Origin: Bacillota bacterium
GTDB lineage: Bacteria; Bacillota; Limnochordia; Limnochordales; DUMU01
NCBI GenBank assembly: GCA_012839805.1
Contig: DUMU01000027.1
Location: 1-53,564, forward strand
DNA length: 53,564 nucleotides
Reading direction: 5' to 3'
Shown here: positions 8,054 to 15,167 of the stretch, piece by piece
Layout of the letters: each line of letters starts with the position of its first letter
Position numbering within the stretch: position 1 is the stretch's first letter
The notes under the pieces: model-generated
What the model was told of the DNA's origin: nothing
The model's input: only the letters and a program-made list of their open reading frames with translations
Database searches by the model: none
Position numbers and translations under genes: made by a program

Positions 8054-8518
8054 TTAGGCCGACGCACCGACTTCCTTGTCTTCCAGGTCTCCGCCGTCCC
8101 CCGCCGCCACCTCGACCGGCGACGTCACCGGCTTGCGCAAGGGGAAGCGCAGCGGGTACGCCTCCTCCAGGATCTCCTGCCGGCCCTGGCGCCGGACCAG
8201 GTCGATAACGAGAGGCGCCCGCAGGTTGGCCGTCATCTGGGCCGGGTCGTTGGGCACGGTGACGATACAGTATATGGCCGCACCTTCCTCATCGTTCGCG
8301 AGAGCTAGCTCGTAACCTTCGACGAACGAATTGGGATCCACAACGACGAATGCCAGCCCCGACCCGTCAACTGCCTGCAGGATACGAAACGGAGTCTCGC
8401 CCAACGGGATCAGTATGTACTGCTTGACTCCTTCGAATCCTATTATACCCCGCGGGAAGGTGATGATGTCTTCGGTAGCGTACGAGATCTCGCCCCACCA
8501 GTTCCGCACGGTCGGCAC
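8054..8518 (-). CDS. fliW: Flagellar assembly factor FliW
   Basis: The 154-residue protein shows the FliW pattern: [43 protein letters not shown], and [25 protein letters not shown]. FliW binds CsrA and blocks it from repressing flagellin translation until free flagellin displaces it. The GTG at 8518 has AGGAGG eight bases upstream. The last 25 residues are acidic and variable. It is adjacent to csrA, the conserved partner arrangement. Confidence 0.96.
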   Translation of the reverse strand: MPTVRNWWGEISYATEDIITFPRGIIGFEGVKQYILIPLGETPFRILQAVDGSGLAFVVVDPNSFVEGYELALANDEEGAAIYCIVTVPNDPAQMTANLRAPLVIDLVRRQGRQEILEEAYPLRFPLRKPVTSPVEVAAGDGGDLEDKEVGASA

Positions 8519-8584
8519 AGTCTTTTGCCTCCTATCCCGATTCCCGATCCCGACGTCCCGTCGCCACCCGCCACCGGGTGAACT

Positions 8585-9433
8585 TCAGCGCAACCAGTCA
8601 ACCAGCGAGAAACGTTCCAGCCGGGCAGTAACCATCAACGTGGCCTCATAGGTAGCCTCCTGCTGCCGGAGCTCCGTCAGGGCAGCGGCGAGGTCGAAGC
8701 CGTCGGTGTCCGCAAGATTGCTCTCGAGTCGCACCTTGAGATTTTGGAGCTGCTCCTCGGTCCGCTCCACCCGGGCGGAACGAGCACCGACCTTCGCCCG
8801 TGCCCTGGCCACCAGCTCGATGGCGGCGTCCACTTTCGCCAGCCCTTCCGTGCGCAACCACTCCCCGGTCGCCGGGTCGCCGGGATCCAGATGGGCAATG
8901 ATCGCGTCTAAAGCAGGCAGCACCTGGTCGCCGGTGGTCGCCCCGGCACCACCGAACACGTCTTGCCGCTTGACGTTGACCACAACTGTTACCCCGGGGG
9001 CAATGACGCGCTGGACTTCCACGTCGCCGAAGAGCGAACTACCATTGTACTGCCCGTTGGCAATATCTTGCATCTCTTCCCTGATCTGGTCAATCTCGGT
9101 TCCTATCGCCGTTCGGTCCGCCTCGTTCAGGGTATCGGACGCGGCCAGCACCACGAGCTCGCGGACCCTCAACAGGAGTTGGCCGGCCCTGCCCAGGGCC
9201 GCGTCCGTCTCATCCAACCATGCCTTGGCGGCGGCGGCCTGGGTGCGGTACCCGTCTACGGCCGCCCGGACCTGATCAAGCCGCAATAGCTCCGGCATTC
9301 GTTCCGGGGAATCGTGGGGATACAAGAGGTTCCGGCCGCTCGCGATCCGAGCGGTGAGTTCACGGTTACGCTCCGCATGATCGGCCAGAGCTCGCTCTAC
9401 CAACCGTCTCGTAATGAGGGGCGTTATGCGCAT
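8585..9433 (-). CDS. flgL: Flagellar hook-filament junction protein FlgL
   Basis: The 282-residue protein has a flagellin-like N-terminus (MRITPLITRRLVERALADHAERNRELTARIASGRNLLYPHDSP) and a flagellin-like C-terminal helix (about 225-275, ESNLADTDGFDLAAALTELRQQEATYEATL). The middle region (about 100-205) includes DTLNEADRTAIGTEIDQIREEMQDIAN, the FlgL/flagellin core. FlgL joins FlgK to the filament. The ATG at 9433 has GGAGG eight bases upstream. Flagellin itself was considered but the size, position after flgK and lack of a hypervariable core favour FlgL. Confidence 0.9.
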   Translation of the reverse strand: MRITPLITRRLVERALADHAERNRELTARIASGRNLLYPHDSPERMPELLRLDQVRAAVDGYRTQAAAAKAWLDETDAALGRAGQLLLRVRELVVLAASDTLNEADRTAIGTEIDQIREEMQDIANGQYNGSSLFGDVEVQRVIAPGVTVVVNVKRQDVFGGAGATTGDQVLPALDAIIAHLDPGDPATGEWLRTEGLAKVDAAIELVARARAKVGARSARVERTEEQLQNLKVRLESNLADTDGFDLAAALTELRQQEATYEATLMVTARLERFSLVDWLR

Positions 9434-9448
9434 TCTCTTCGCCTCCGC

Positions 9449-10852
9449 TTACCGGCCCGCTCCGCCCAAAAGCTCTATCACCGTGCCTAACGCCTGATCC
9501 AGCGCGCGCACCAGCTGGGCCGCGGCCGCGTAGGCCTTCTCCGTGGCCACGAGCGCAATCATCTCCTCGTCCGGCGAGACCCCCACTTCCGACTGGCGAA
9601 TTGCCTGGAGGTGAGTCACCCGGTCTTCCGCCGCCATTCGGGCCCGCTCCGCCGCCCGGCTCCACTCACCCGCTCGAGCCACGATCTCGTTGCGATAAGT
9701 CTCTAGTGGATGTGGCTCGGTTGCCCCGGTGCTCTCGTCGCCCGGCGAGCCCTGCAACCACAGAAGCCAAGCCCTGATCTGGTCCTCGCTCGCCTGAAGC
9801 TGGGAGGGATTCTCCAGCAACTCGGGGTGCACCGTCAGGTTCTCCGCCACCGAGGGGCCTGCCGTGGTAGAAAAGAGTTCGACTCCCAACAGCTCGAGGG
9901 TCTTCTCCTGGAGAGCTTTCGCCATGGCTTCCAATGTCCATCGGAGAGTGCCGGGTTCATCAGGCCCACCAAGCTTGCCTTGGACGTCAAGATGGGCCTC
10001 GAGCATGCCACTTTGGCCGGCCAGTTCCTTTTCCAGGTCTATGGAGCGCCAGTAGTCGTCCAGGTCGGGGATAACCGTGTCGCCCTGAACGAGGATCTTA
10101 CCATTCAGTTCGATCCGGAGGTCCGGCTCGTCCTTGGTGTCGGAGGCGGCCTCCCGCACCGTGAAGGGAGCAAATGCGGATAGTTCCCTCAGGATGGCGT
10201 CCCGGCGGTCCCGCAGATCGTTGGCATACCGGGTCTCTCCGTAGGCTCCAAAACCCCGTTCGGCCTGGCGGATCGAGCCGTTCAACCGGGCCAGCTCGCG
10301 GAGAAGTTCTTTTACTCGTTCAATGCCTCGATCGAGTGCCTCCTGTTCGGACTGCTTAATCTCGTTCAAACCCTGGGCAAGCCTGCGGATCCCGGCCGCC
10401 AGATCGCTCGCTCGCTCCACCACCACCCGGCGAACACCGTTATCATCGGGTCGACCCGTCCACTCCAGCACCGCCTGCTCCAGGTCGTTCCACAGGCGGC
10501 TGATACTTCCGGCGCCCGACGGTTCATCGAGAAGGTCCTCCAGCGATCTCCAGACTTTCTCCATGGCTTCCGCCGCGTCCCGTTCGGCGGTGGCCTGCCG
10601 CAGCCGGCGTTCCACCAGCTGGTCCCGCTCCCGGACCACGCCGGCCACCCGGGGGGCGGCCCCGTTCACCGGCCCGCTCCGGGCCGCTACGCCTCCGGCC
10701 GACCATGCCCCCGGGAGGCTTTGTCTCACCACTCGCCGGCGGGAGTAGTGGGGATCGTCGGCGTGAGCCAGGTTTTCGGCGATGGTCTCCAGGCTCCGGC
10801 TCTGGGTGTTGAGAGCCTGGCTCGCCAAACCCAATGTGTGCAAGAGCGACAT
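9449..10852 (-). CDS. flgK: Flagellar hook-associated protein FlgK
   Basis: The 467-residue protein begins with the rod/hook signature LLHTLGLASQALNTQSRSLETIAENLAHADDPHYSRR, a variant of the family's ALNVTGHNIANANTPGYSRQ. It ends with the FlgK C-terminal helix (SEVGVSPDEEMIALVATEKAYAAAAQLVRALDQALGTVIEL). The start at 10852 is preferred over the frame's upper limit at 10942 because it begins at the conserved helix and has AAAGGGG upstream. The protein is shorter than many FlgK (540-600). The -24-residue N-terminal motif has DDP where most have NTP, so it is somewhat divergent. Confidence 0.93.
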   Translation of the reverse strand: MSLLHTLGLASQALNTQSRSLETIAENLAHADDPHYSRRRVVRQSLPGAWSAGGVAARSGPVNGAAPRVAGVVRERDQLVERRLRQATAERDAAEAMEKVWRSLEDLLDEPSGAGSISRLWNDLEQAVLEWTGRPDDNGVRRVVVERASDLAAGIRRLAQGLNEIKQSEQEALDRGIERVKELLRELARLNGSIRQAERGFGAYGETRYANDLRDRRDAILRELSAFAPFTVREAASDTKDEPDLRIELNGKILVQGDTVIPDLDDYWRSIDLEKELAGQSGMLEAHLDVQGKLGGPDEPGTLRWTLEAMAKALQEKTLELLGVELFSTTAGPSVAENLTVHPELLENPSQLQASEDQIRAWLLWLQGSPGDESTGATEPHPLETYRNEIVARAGEWSRAAERARMAAEDRVTHLQAIRQSEVGVSPDEEMIALVATEKAYAAAAQLVRALDQALGTVIELLGGAGR

Positions 10853-10865
10853 GGACTTGCCCCTT

Positions 10866-11216
10866 TCAGGCCCGAAGGTCCAGAGAAGGCGTGGCGGCCA
10901 GCGAAAGGAGGCGTAACTGCCCCCGGACGATGGCCAGTTCATCTTCGGCTAGCCGCCGGCAGACGGCCAGGTCGGCGCGGATTCGCTCTAGGTGGTCCTC
11001 CCACCTGTTGGCAGCGGTGTGCTCACCGGCAACCGCCGGCCCCGGCTCTGCCGCGCCGGGGATGGCCGGCGCGGTATTTCTCATCGTCGACTCGAGTTCG
11101 GCCAGGAGAGAAGGTATGGTCTTGAGGAGCCTTTGGAGGGCTGAAAGGTCCCTCGTTACCAGTGCCTTGCGCAGGGCACTGACTTCTTGGGCCAGCTCGT
11201 CCCAGGGCACGGTCAT
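10866..11216 (-). CDS. flgN: FlgN-like flagellar export chaperone
   Basis: A 116-residue all-helical protein just upstream of flgK. Helices run about 3-45 (WDELAQEVSALRKALVTRDLSALQRLLKTIPSLLAELEST) and 68-112, joined by a Pro/Ala-rich loop. FlgN proteins chaperone FlgK and FlgL to the export gate. Sequence similarity within this family is always low, so size, helicity and the flgM-flgN-flgK order carry the call. Confidence 0.75.
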   Translation of the reverse strand: MTVPWDELAQEVSALRKALVTRDLSALQRLLKTIPSLLAELESTMRNTAPAIPGAAEPGPAVAGEHTAANRWEDHLERIRADLAVCRRLAEDELAIVRGQLRLLSLAATPSLDLRA

Positions 11217-11257
11217 CCAACCCTTCGTCCCGAAGTGGGCCGGGCGAAGGCAAGCTG

Positions 11258-11593
11258 TTACTTCAACCGATCCGCCAGGATCCGCCCTAGCATTTTGTCG
11301 GCGATATCGCGGCTATCGACCCGATACTTACCCTGCTGAATGGCGGCGCGCAGTTCCGCCACCTTGTCCGCTCGTACGTCCGGTTCCGCTTCGATCCGCT
11401 GGCGCAGTTCCTGAACCAGCCTGGCCTGGCGTGAGATCGTTACCTGATCGCCGGCAGGCTGGTCGACCCGGGCCAGCCTCTCGGCCCGCCGGCTTTCCGC
11501 CGGCGGCTCGATACGGTAGACCCGGGAGACATTCTCGATCTCCTGGCGGGAGATCCTCACATTCATCCCCTCCATTCGCTCCGGCCCATTCAC
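11258..11593 (-). CDS. flgM: Anti-sigma-28 factor FlgM
   Basis: The C-terminal half matches FlgM: DQVTISRQARLVQELRQRIEAEPDVRADKVAELRAAIQQGKYRVDSRDIADKMLG, with the typical VRxxKVxxLRxxIxxGxYxVd pattern. FlgM holds the flagellar sigma factor SigD/FliA until the hook is complete and FlgM is exported. The start is not certain: ATG codons at 11593, 11575 and 11566 are possible, the last two behind GGAG or GGAGGGG. The N-terminal part is disordered in the family. Located between comF and flgN as in Bacillus. Confidence 0.93.
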   Translation of the reverse strand: MNGPERMEGMNVRISRQEIENVSRVYRIEPPAESRRAERLARVDQPAGDQVTISRQARLVQELRQRIEAEPDVRADKVAELRAAIQQGKYRVDSRDIADKMLGRILADRLK

Positions 11594-11594
11594 C

Positions 11595-12473
11595 CTATCG
11601 ACAGTTTCGCTTCATCCCTTGAATTCCCTCTAGATAACCCTGCCGATCATCTTTTTCCTGCCAGTCGGCCCGCTGAACCCCCACCGCCGCCACCAGCGCC
11701 CTCACCTCCGCCGCCCCTGCCTTGAGAAGTAGACGCGCCACCTCGTTGATAGTCGCTCCCGTGGTCAGGATATCGTCGACCAGCAGGACGCTTCGCCCCG
11801 CTATCCCCGCCGGGCGACCGATCTCGTAGAGACCGAAGGCATTTCGCCGGCGTGCCACTCCGCTAAGCAGGCTCTGGGGGGTTCCCCCGTGAACTCGCAA
11901 CACAGCGTCCGTTATGACCGGTAGCCCGAGGCGCAACGCCACCGGGCGGGCGAGGAGTTCGGCCTGGTTGTAGCCACGTTCTCGCTGCCGCTGCGGGCTC
12001 ACGGGTACGGGCACTACGGCCTGCACCCCGGCCAGGGCAGGGTCTCGCCCGGCCAGCTCGGCCATGAGCTCCCCCAACCCCGCGGCAATCTCCACCCGGT
12101 CACCATACTTCAAGAGCTGTATCCAGTGGCGCAACGCCCCGTCGTACACCCCCACCGCTCGCGCGACGACAAAAAAGCGGTAGTAACGCCGGCAATCGGT
12201 GCAGAGCCGGGAGGCGGTCTGGCGGAGCGGTCTCCCGCAACGATCGCAAAACGGGGGCGTCACGAAGGGCAAAAGAGCAAGGCAACCGGGGCACCCCGCC
12301 TGGGGAAACCAGAAGCCCTCCCGGGGAAGGCTTGGCTCTACCTGAGGCTGATCCGGAAAAAGTGACCAGCAAAACGGGCAGCGAAACTGCTCGGCGGCCA
12401 GGAGGTCACGAAAGCACTCCCAGACCTCCCGGGCCCAATACCGGCCGAGACGGACCAGCCCTTCTCCCCGCAT
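11595..12473 (-). CDS. comF: ComF family amidophosphoribosyltransferase-like protein
   Basis: The 292-residue protein has an N-terminal double zinc finger (CPFCWSLF, CPGC, then CDRCGRPL and CTDCRRYY, about residues 34-95) and a C-terminal type I phosphoribosyltransferase domain with the PRPP loop VLLVDDILTTGATINE (about 232-247) and VVPVPVSPQRQRERGYNQAELLA. ComFC/GntX proteins take part in DNA uptake during competence, probably with ComFA. No comFA is next to it. The gene is tightly followed by flgM (2 bases between coding frames at the longest flgM start), the comFC-flgM link known in Bacillus. Confidence 0.92.
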   Translation of the reverse strand: MRGEGLVRLGRYWAREVWECFRDLLAAEQFRCPFCWSLFPDQPQVEPSLPREGFWFPQAGCPGCLALLPFVTPPFCDRCGRPLRQTASRLCTDCRRYYRFFVVARAVGVYDGALRHWIQLLKYGDRVEIAAGLGELMAELAGRDPALAGVQAVVPVPVSPQRQRERGYNQAELLARPVALRLGLPVITDAVLRVHGGTPQSLLSGVARRRNAFGLYEIGRPAGIAGRSVLLVDDILTTGATINEVARLLLKAGAAEVRALVAAVGVQRADWQEKDDRQGYLEGIQGMKRNCR

Positions 12474-12476
12474 ACG

Positions 12477-13163
12477 CTACCCCGCACTCGACCGGCGGGC
12501 CAGCGGCCTGACCTCGAGCCAGTCGATCGTTCCCCGGTCCGTATACTCGACCCGCGCGAAGTACGCTTGATCCCGGCGCGGTGGCGCTTTCCTCCGCCAT
12601 TCCCGGCCGCGAGCGTCCGGGCAAAGGCCCGTCGCGTCGAATACGGCTTCGGCCTCGGGAAAGACGTAGTAAAGAAGGTAGCGGTCCACGGCGGGAAGCC
12701 GGCGCCGGGCCAGCTCGGCCAGCTTCACCCGCTCCATCTTCCCTTCGGGGTCCCAACCCGTATCGAGCTCCCCTTCGTACTTCGAACTCCGGAAGACGAA
12801 GCTCACCCAATCATGGCTCTTGGCGTCCGGGCCGACTTCCGAGGTTATCAGGCGCAGCTCGGGGTCGCGAAGGATGAGCCCGGTTTCCTCCCCCATCTCC
12901 CTGATGAGAGCAGCAGGGGGCTTTTCACCCAGTTCTATCCGCCCCCCGGGAGCTACCCAACAGCCCGCAAAGGGGTCCCGCTCCCGCAGCAGCATGATCA
13001 CCTCACGTTCGGCAACGCACGGGGTCGCTTCCTCGATCCAGGCTATGACCGCCGCCTCCTGGCGACGATCGGCCAGAAGCTGTATGGCTTCAAGCCATAA
13101 CCCCGCTTCCTTCAGGTACTCGTCGATTAGCCCCGCGAGCTCAATGGCCCGCGCCATACTCAC
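12477..13163 (-). CDS. NUDIX hydrolase
   Basis: The 228-residue protein has a full Nudix box at about residues 74-96 (GGRIELGEKPPAALIREMGEETG), giving the GX5EX7REUXEEXGU metal-binding signature. About 50 residues precede it and about 110 follow, including a YYVFPEAEAVFDATGL segment of unknown role. Substrate is not predictable; candidates include 8-oxo-dGTP and nucleotide sugars. The start codon is GTG at 13163, with ATG at 13157 an alternative; the first overlaps the stop of the preceding beta-helix gene, so translation is coupled. Confidence 0.9.
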   Translation of the reverse strand: MSMARAIELAGLIDEYLKEAGLWLEAIQLLADRRQEAAVIAWIEEATPCVAEREVIMLLRERDPFAGCWVAPGGRIELGEKPPAALIREMGEETGLILRDPELRLITSEVGPDAKSHDWVSFVFRSSKYEGELDTGWDPEGKMERVKLAELARRRLPAVDRYLLYYVFPEAEAVFDATGLCPDARGREWRRKAPPRRDQAYFARVEYTDRGTIDWLEVRPLARRSSAG

Positions 13164-13921
13164 ATCCCTACCGAAACGCCGCCCGGCGGCGAGGGCTCGG
13201 GTTGCCGTTCCACGGTCTCTTGCACCTGCCGCACTTTGATTATGCTATCCCCGGGATATACCCCTCTCAGCACCGCCCCTGCGTAGACCAGGGTCCTGGG
13301 CCCGATCAACGTACCGGGGTTCGCCACCGTGTTACACCCCGTCTTGACCTCATCTCCCAGAATGCCTCCCAGCTTGCGCCGTCCGGTCGGTATCTCCTCA
13401 CCTGAGGAGAGCTTGATCGTGATGGGACTGGCGTCGTTTTTCAGATTGGAGAGGCGCGTTCCGGCCCCCAGATTAACCCCGTAGCCGAGAATACTGTCCC
13501 CGACGTAGTTGAAGTGGGGCGCCTGGGCCCGATCCAGGAAGATCGACCCCTTCACCTCGGTGGCATGCCCCACCACGGCGTACTCTCCGATCCATACATT
13601 CTCCCGGACGTAGGCCGCGTGCCGCACTACTGCCCCCCGGCCGATCCAGGCCGGGCCCATGATGTACGCTCCCGGTTCGACCACCGCCTCCGGGGCCACG
13701 TAAACGTTCTCGCCGATCCAGGCGCCCGGCGCCACCCGACCCAGGACCAGCTCCCCCGCCGCGCGCTTTTCGGCGATCCGTTCCCGGAGGAACTCCTCGA
13801 GCCGCCCCAGCGCCTCCCACACATACTCCACTCCGGCAAATAGCGGGCTGCACCCCATCCTCAAAAGCCTCTCAGGGGCGAAAAACCGCTCCGGTTGCCA
13901 CGGTCCCGTCGTCTCCTGCAT
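13160..13921 (-). CDS. Left-handed beta-helix acyltransferase-like protein (GlmU C-terminal type)
   Basis: The 253-residue protein is dominated by hexapeptide repeats from about residue 60 on (GAWIGENVYVAPEAVVEPGAYIMGPAWIGRGAVVRHAAYVREN), followed by YVGDSILGYGVNLGAGTRLSNLKND, closely like the acetyltransferase half of bifunctional sugar nucleotidyltransferases such as GlmU. No N-terminal pyrophosphorylase domain is present. It could be a sugar-phosphate acetyltransferase or a stand-alone sugar-nucleotide accessory. The frame opens at a TTG at 13936, but the ATG at 13921 has GAGGGGG six bases before it. It is the first gene of the run leading into comF and the flagellar genes. Confidence 0.8.
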   Translation of the reverse strand: MQETTGPWQPERFFAPERLLRMGCSPLFAGVEYVWEALGRLEEFLRERIAEKRAAGELVLGRVAPGAWIGENVYVAPEAVVEPGAYIMGPAWIGRGAVVRHAAYVRENVWIGEYAVVGHATEVKGSIFLDRAQAPHFNYVGDSILGYGVNLGAGTRLSNLKNDASPITIKLSSGEEIPTGRRKLGGILGDEVKTGCNTVANPGTLIGPRTLVYAGAVLRGVYPGDSIIKVRQVQETVERQPEPSPPGGVSVGM

Positions 13922-13987
13922 ATCCAGCCCCCTCAACCACGGTCAGCATTGGATGGAGATAAACCGGTACTTCCCCCTTCCTTTTCC

Positions 13988-14016
13988 AGTTTACTCCAGA
14001 TACCGACGGAAAGCAA
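13988..14016 (-). promoter_or_regulatory. Promoter for the beta-helix/NUDIX/comF transcript
   Basis: On the minus strand TTGCTT and TAAACT are separated by 17 bases and lie about 70 bases before the ATG at 13921. It is a plausible sigma-A promoter and may feed the flagellar genes downstream, since the following genes are all closely packed. Confidence 0.5.
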
Positions 14017-14065
14017 GCCGTCCCGGAACCGATTTCCTCTATCACAGCAAATCCAATCGGGATAC

Positions 14066-14094
14066 TTGGAGTTCCTCGCCGGCCATGGTATGCT
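14066..14094 (+). promoter_or_regulatory. Candidate cysK promoter
   Basis: TTGGAG and TATGCT are spaced by 17 bases and lie about 50 bases before the cysK start. Four of six bases match consensus in each box. The -10 box overlaps the inverted repeat at 14090-14111. Confidence 0.5.
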
Positions 14095-14111
14095 CAGCGT
14101 AACCTGAGCAT
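14090..14111 (+). promoter_or_regulatory. Inverted repeat, possible operator of cysK
   Basis: ATGCTCAG and CTGAGCAT are perfect 8-base inverted arms around a 6-base spacer. The left arm covers the candidate -10 box, the classic position for a repressor site. As RNA it could also form a hairpin, but no U-tract follows, so a terminator is less likely. The regulator is unknown. Confidence 0.5.
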
Positions 14112-14145
14112 TCTGTTCACAGGAGGAGATAGGAGTGGCCCATCC

Positions 14146-15111
14146 ATGATTTACCATAACCTAACCGAACTGATCGGCCGCACGCCCCTTCTACGCCTCA
14201 ACCGGATCAGTGAAGAGACCGGGGCAGAAGTCATCGGGAAACTGGAGTATTTCAACCCGGCCGGGAGCGTGAAGGACCGGATCGGCTTCGCCATGATCCG
14301 CCGGGCCGAAGAGGAAGGGCGCATTCAGCCGGGCAAGAGCGTGATCGTGGAGCCGACCAGCGGCAACACCGGTATCGCGCTGGCTTTCGTCTGCGCCGCC
14401 CGGGGCTACCGGCTCATCCTTACCATGCCCGAGACCATGAGCATCGAGCGACGCAGGCTCTTACAGGCCTACGGCGCTGAGCTCGTCCTGACCCCCGGGG
14501 CGGAAGGGATGCCGGGCGCAATCCGCAAGGCCCAGGAGATCGTGTCGGAGACGCCGGGTGCGTTCATGCCGCAGCAGTTCGAAAACCCGGCCAACCCGGA
14601 GATCCATCGACGCACCACCGCCGAGGAGATCTGGCACGATACCGGCGGAAAGGTGGACATCCTGGTAGCCGGGGTGGGTACCGGCGGAACCATCACGGGC
14701 GTGGGCGAGGTGATCAAGGCCCGCAAACCCTCCTTCCGGGTGATCGCGGTGGAGCCGGCAGCCTCACCGGTCCTCTCGGGCGGTCCGCCCGGCCCTCACC
14801 GGATCCAGGGGATAGGAGCAGGCTTCGTCCCCCGGGTCCTCAACCGCAACGTTATCGATGAGGTGGTTACCATCACCAACGAGGAAGCATTCGAGGGCGC
14901 CCGGCGCCTCGCCAGGGAAGAAGGGCTGCTCGTCGGTATTTCCTCCGGGGCGGCGGCGATGGCGGCCACCAAGGTGGCAGGCCGTCCGGAAAACCGGGGA
15001 AAGATGATCGTGGTCATCCTGCCCGACACCGGTGAACGGTACCTATCCACCCCGCTTTTCGACGAGACCCCGGCGGCAGCGGCGGTCGGCGGAGCGTCTC
15101 CGTCTTCCTGA
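14146..15111 (+). CDS. cysK: Cysteine synthase (O-acetylserine sulfhydrylase)
   Basis: The 321-residue protein is a fold-type II PLP enzyme. It has the PLP lysine motif [11 protein letters not shown] (about residues 36-46), the substrate loop [12 protein letters not shown], the phosphate-binding [13 protein letters not shown] and the C-terminal SSGAAA. It makes cysteine from O-acetylserine and sulfide in the cytoplasm. The ATG follows AGGAG by ten bases, with a second GGAGGAG further up. The gene is single, divergent from the beta-helix operon and convergent with recD2. The inverted repeat over its promoter suggests control by cysteine or sulfur status. Confidence 0.96.
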   Translation: MIYHNLTELIGRTPLLRLNRISEETGAEVIGKLEYFNPAGSVKDRIGFAMIRRAEEEGRIQPGKSVIVEPTSGNTGIALAFVCAARGYRLILTMPETMSIERRRLLQAYGAELVLTPGAEGMPGAIRKAQEIVSETPGAFMPQQFENPANPEIHRRTTAEEIWHDTGGKVDILVAGVGTGGTITGVGEVIKARKPSFRVIAVEPAASPVLSGGPPGPHRIQGIGAGFVPRVLNRNVIDEVVTITNEEAFEGARRLAREEGLLVGISSGAAAMAATKVAGRPENRGKMIVVILPDTGERYLSTPLFDETPAAAAVGGASPSS

Positions 15112-15167
15112 AGCCTCGGAAGATCCGCCGGTCAATCCACCGGAGTCCCCGGAGACACGACCGGCGA

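Noticed and set aside
8585-9433. FlgL read as the flagellin gene hag
   Set aside because: Position right after flgK and before fliW, and a core region without a flagellin-type variable domain, favour FlgL.
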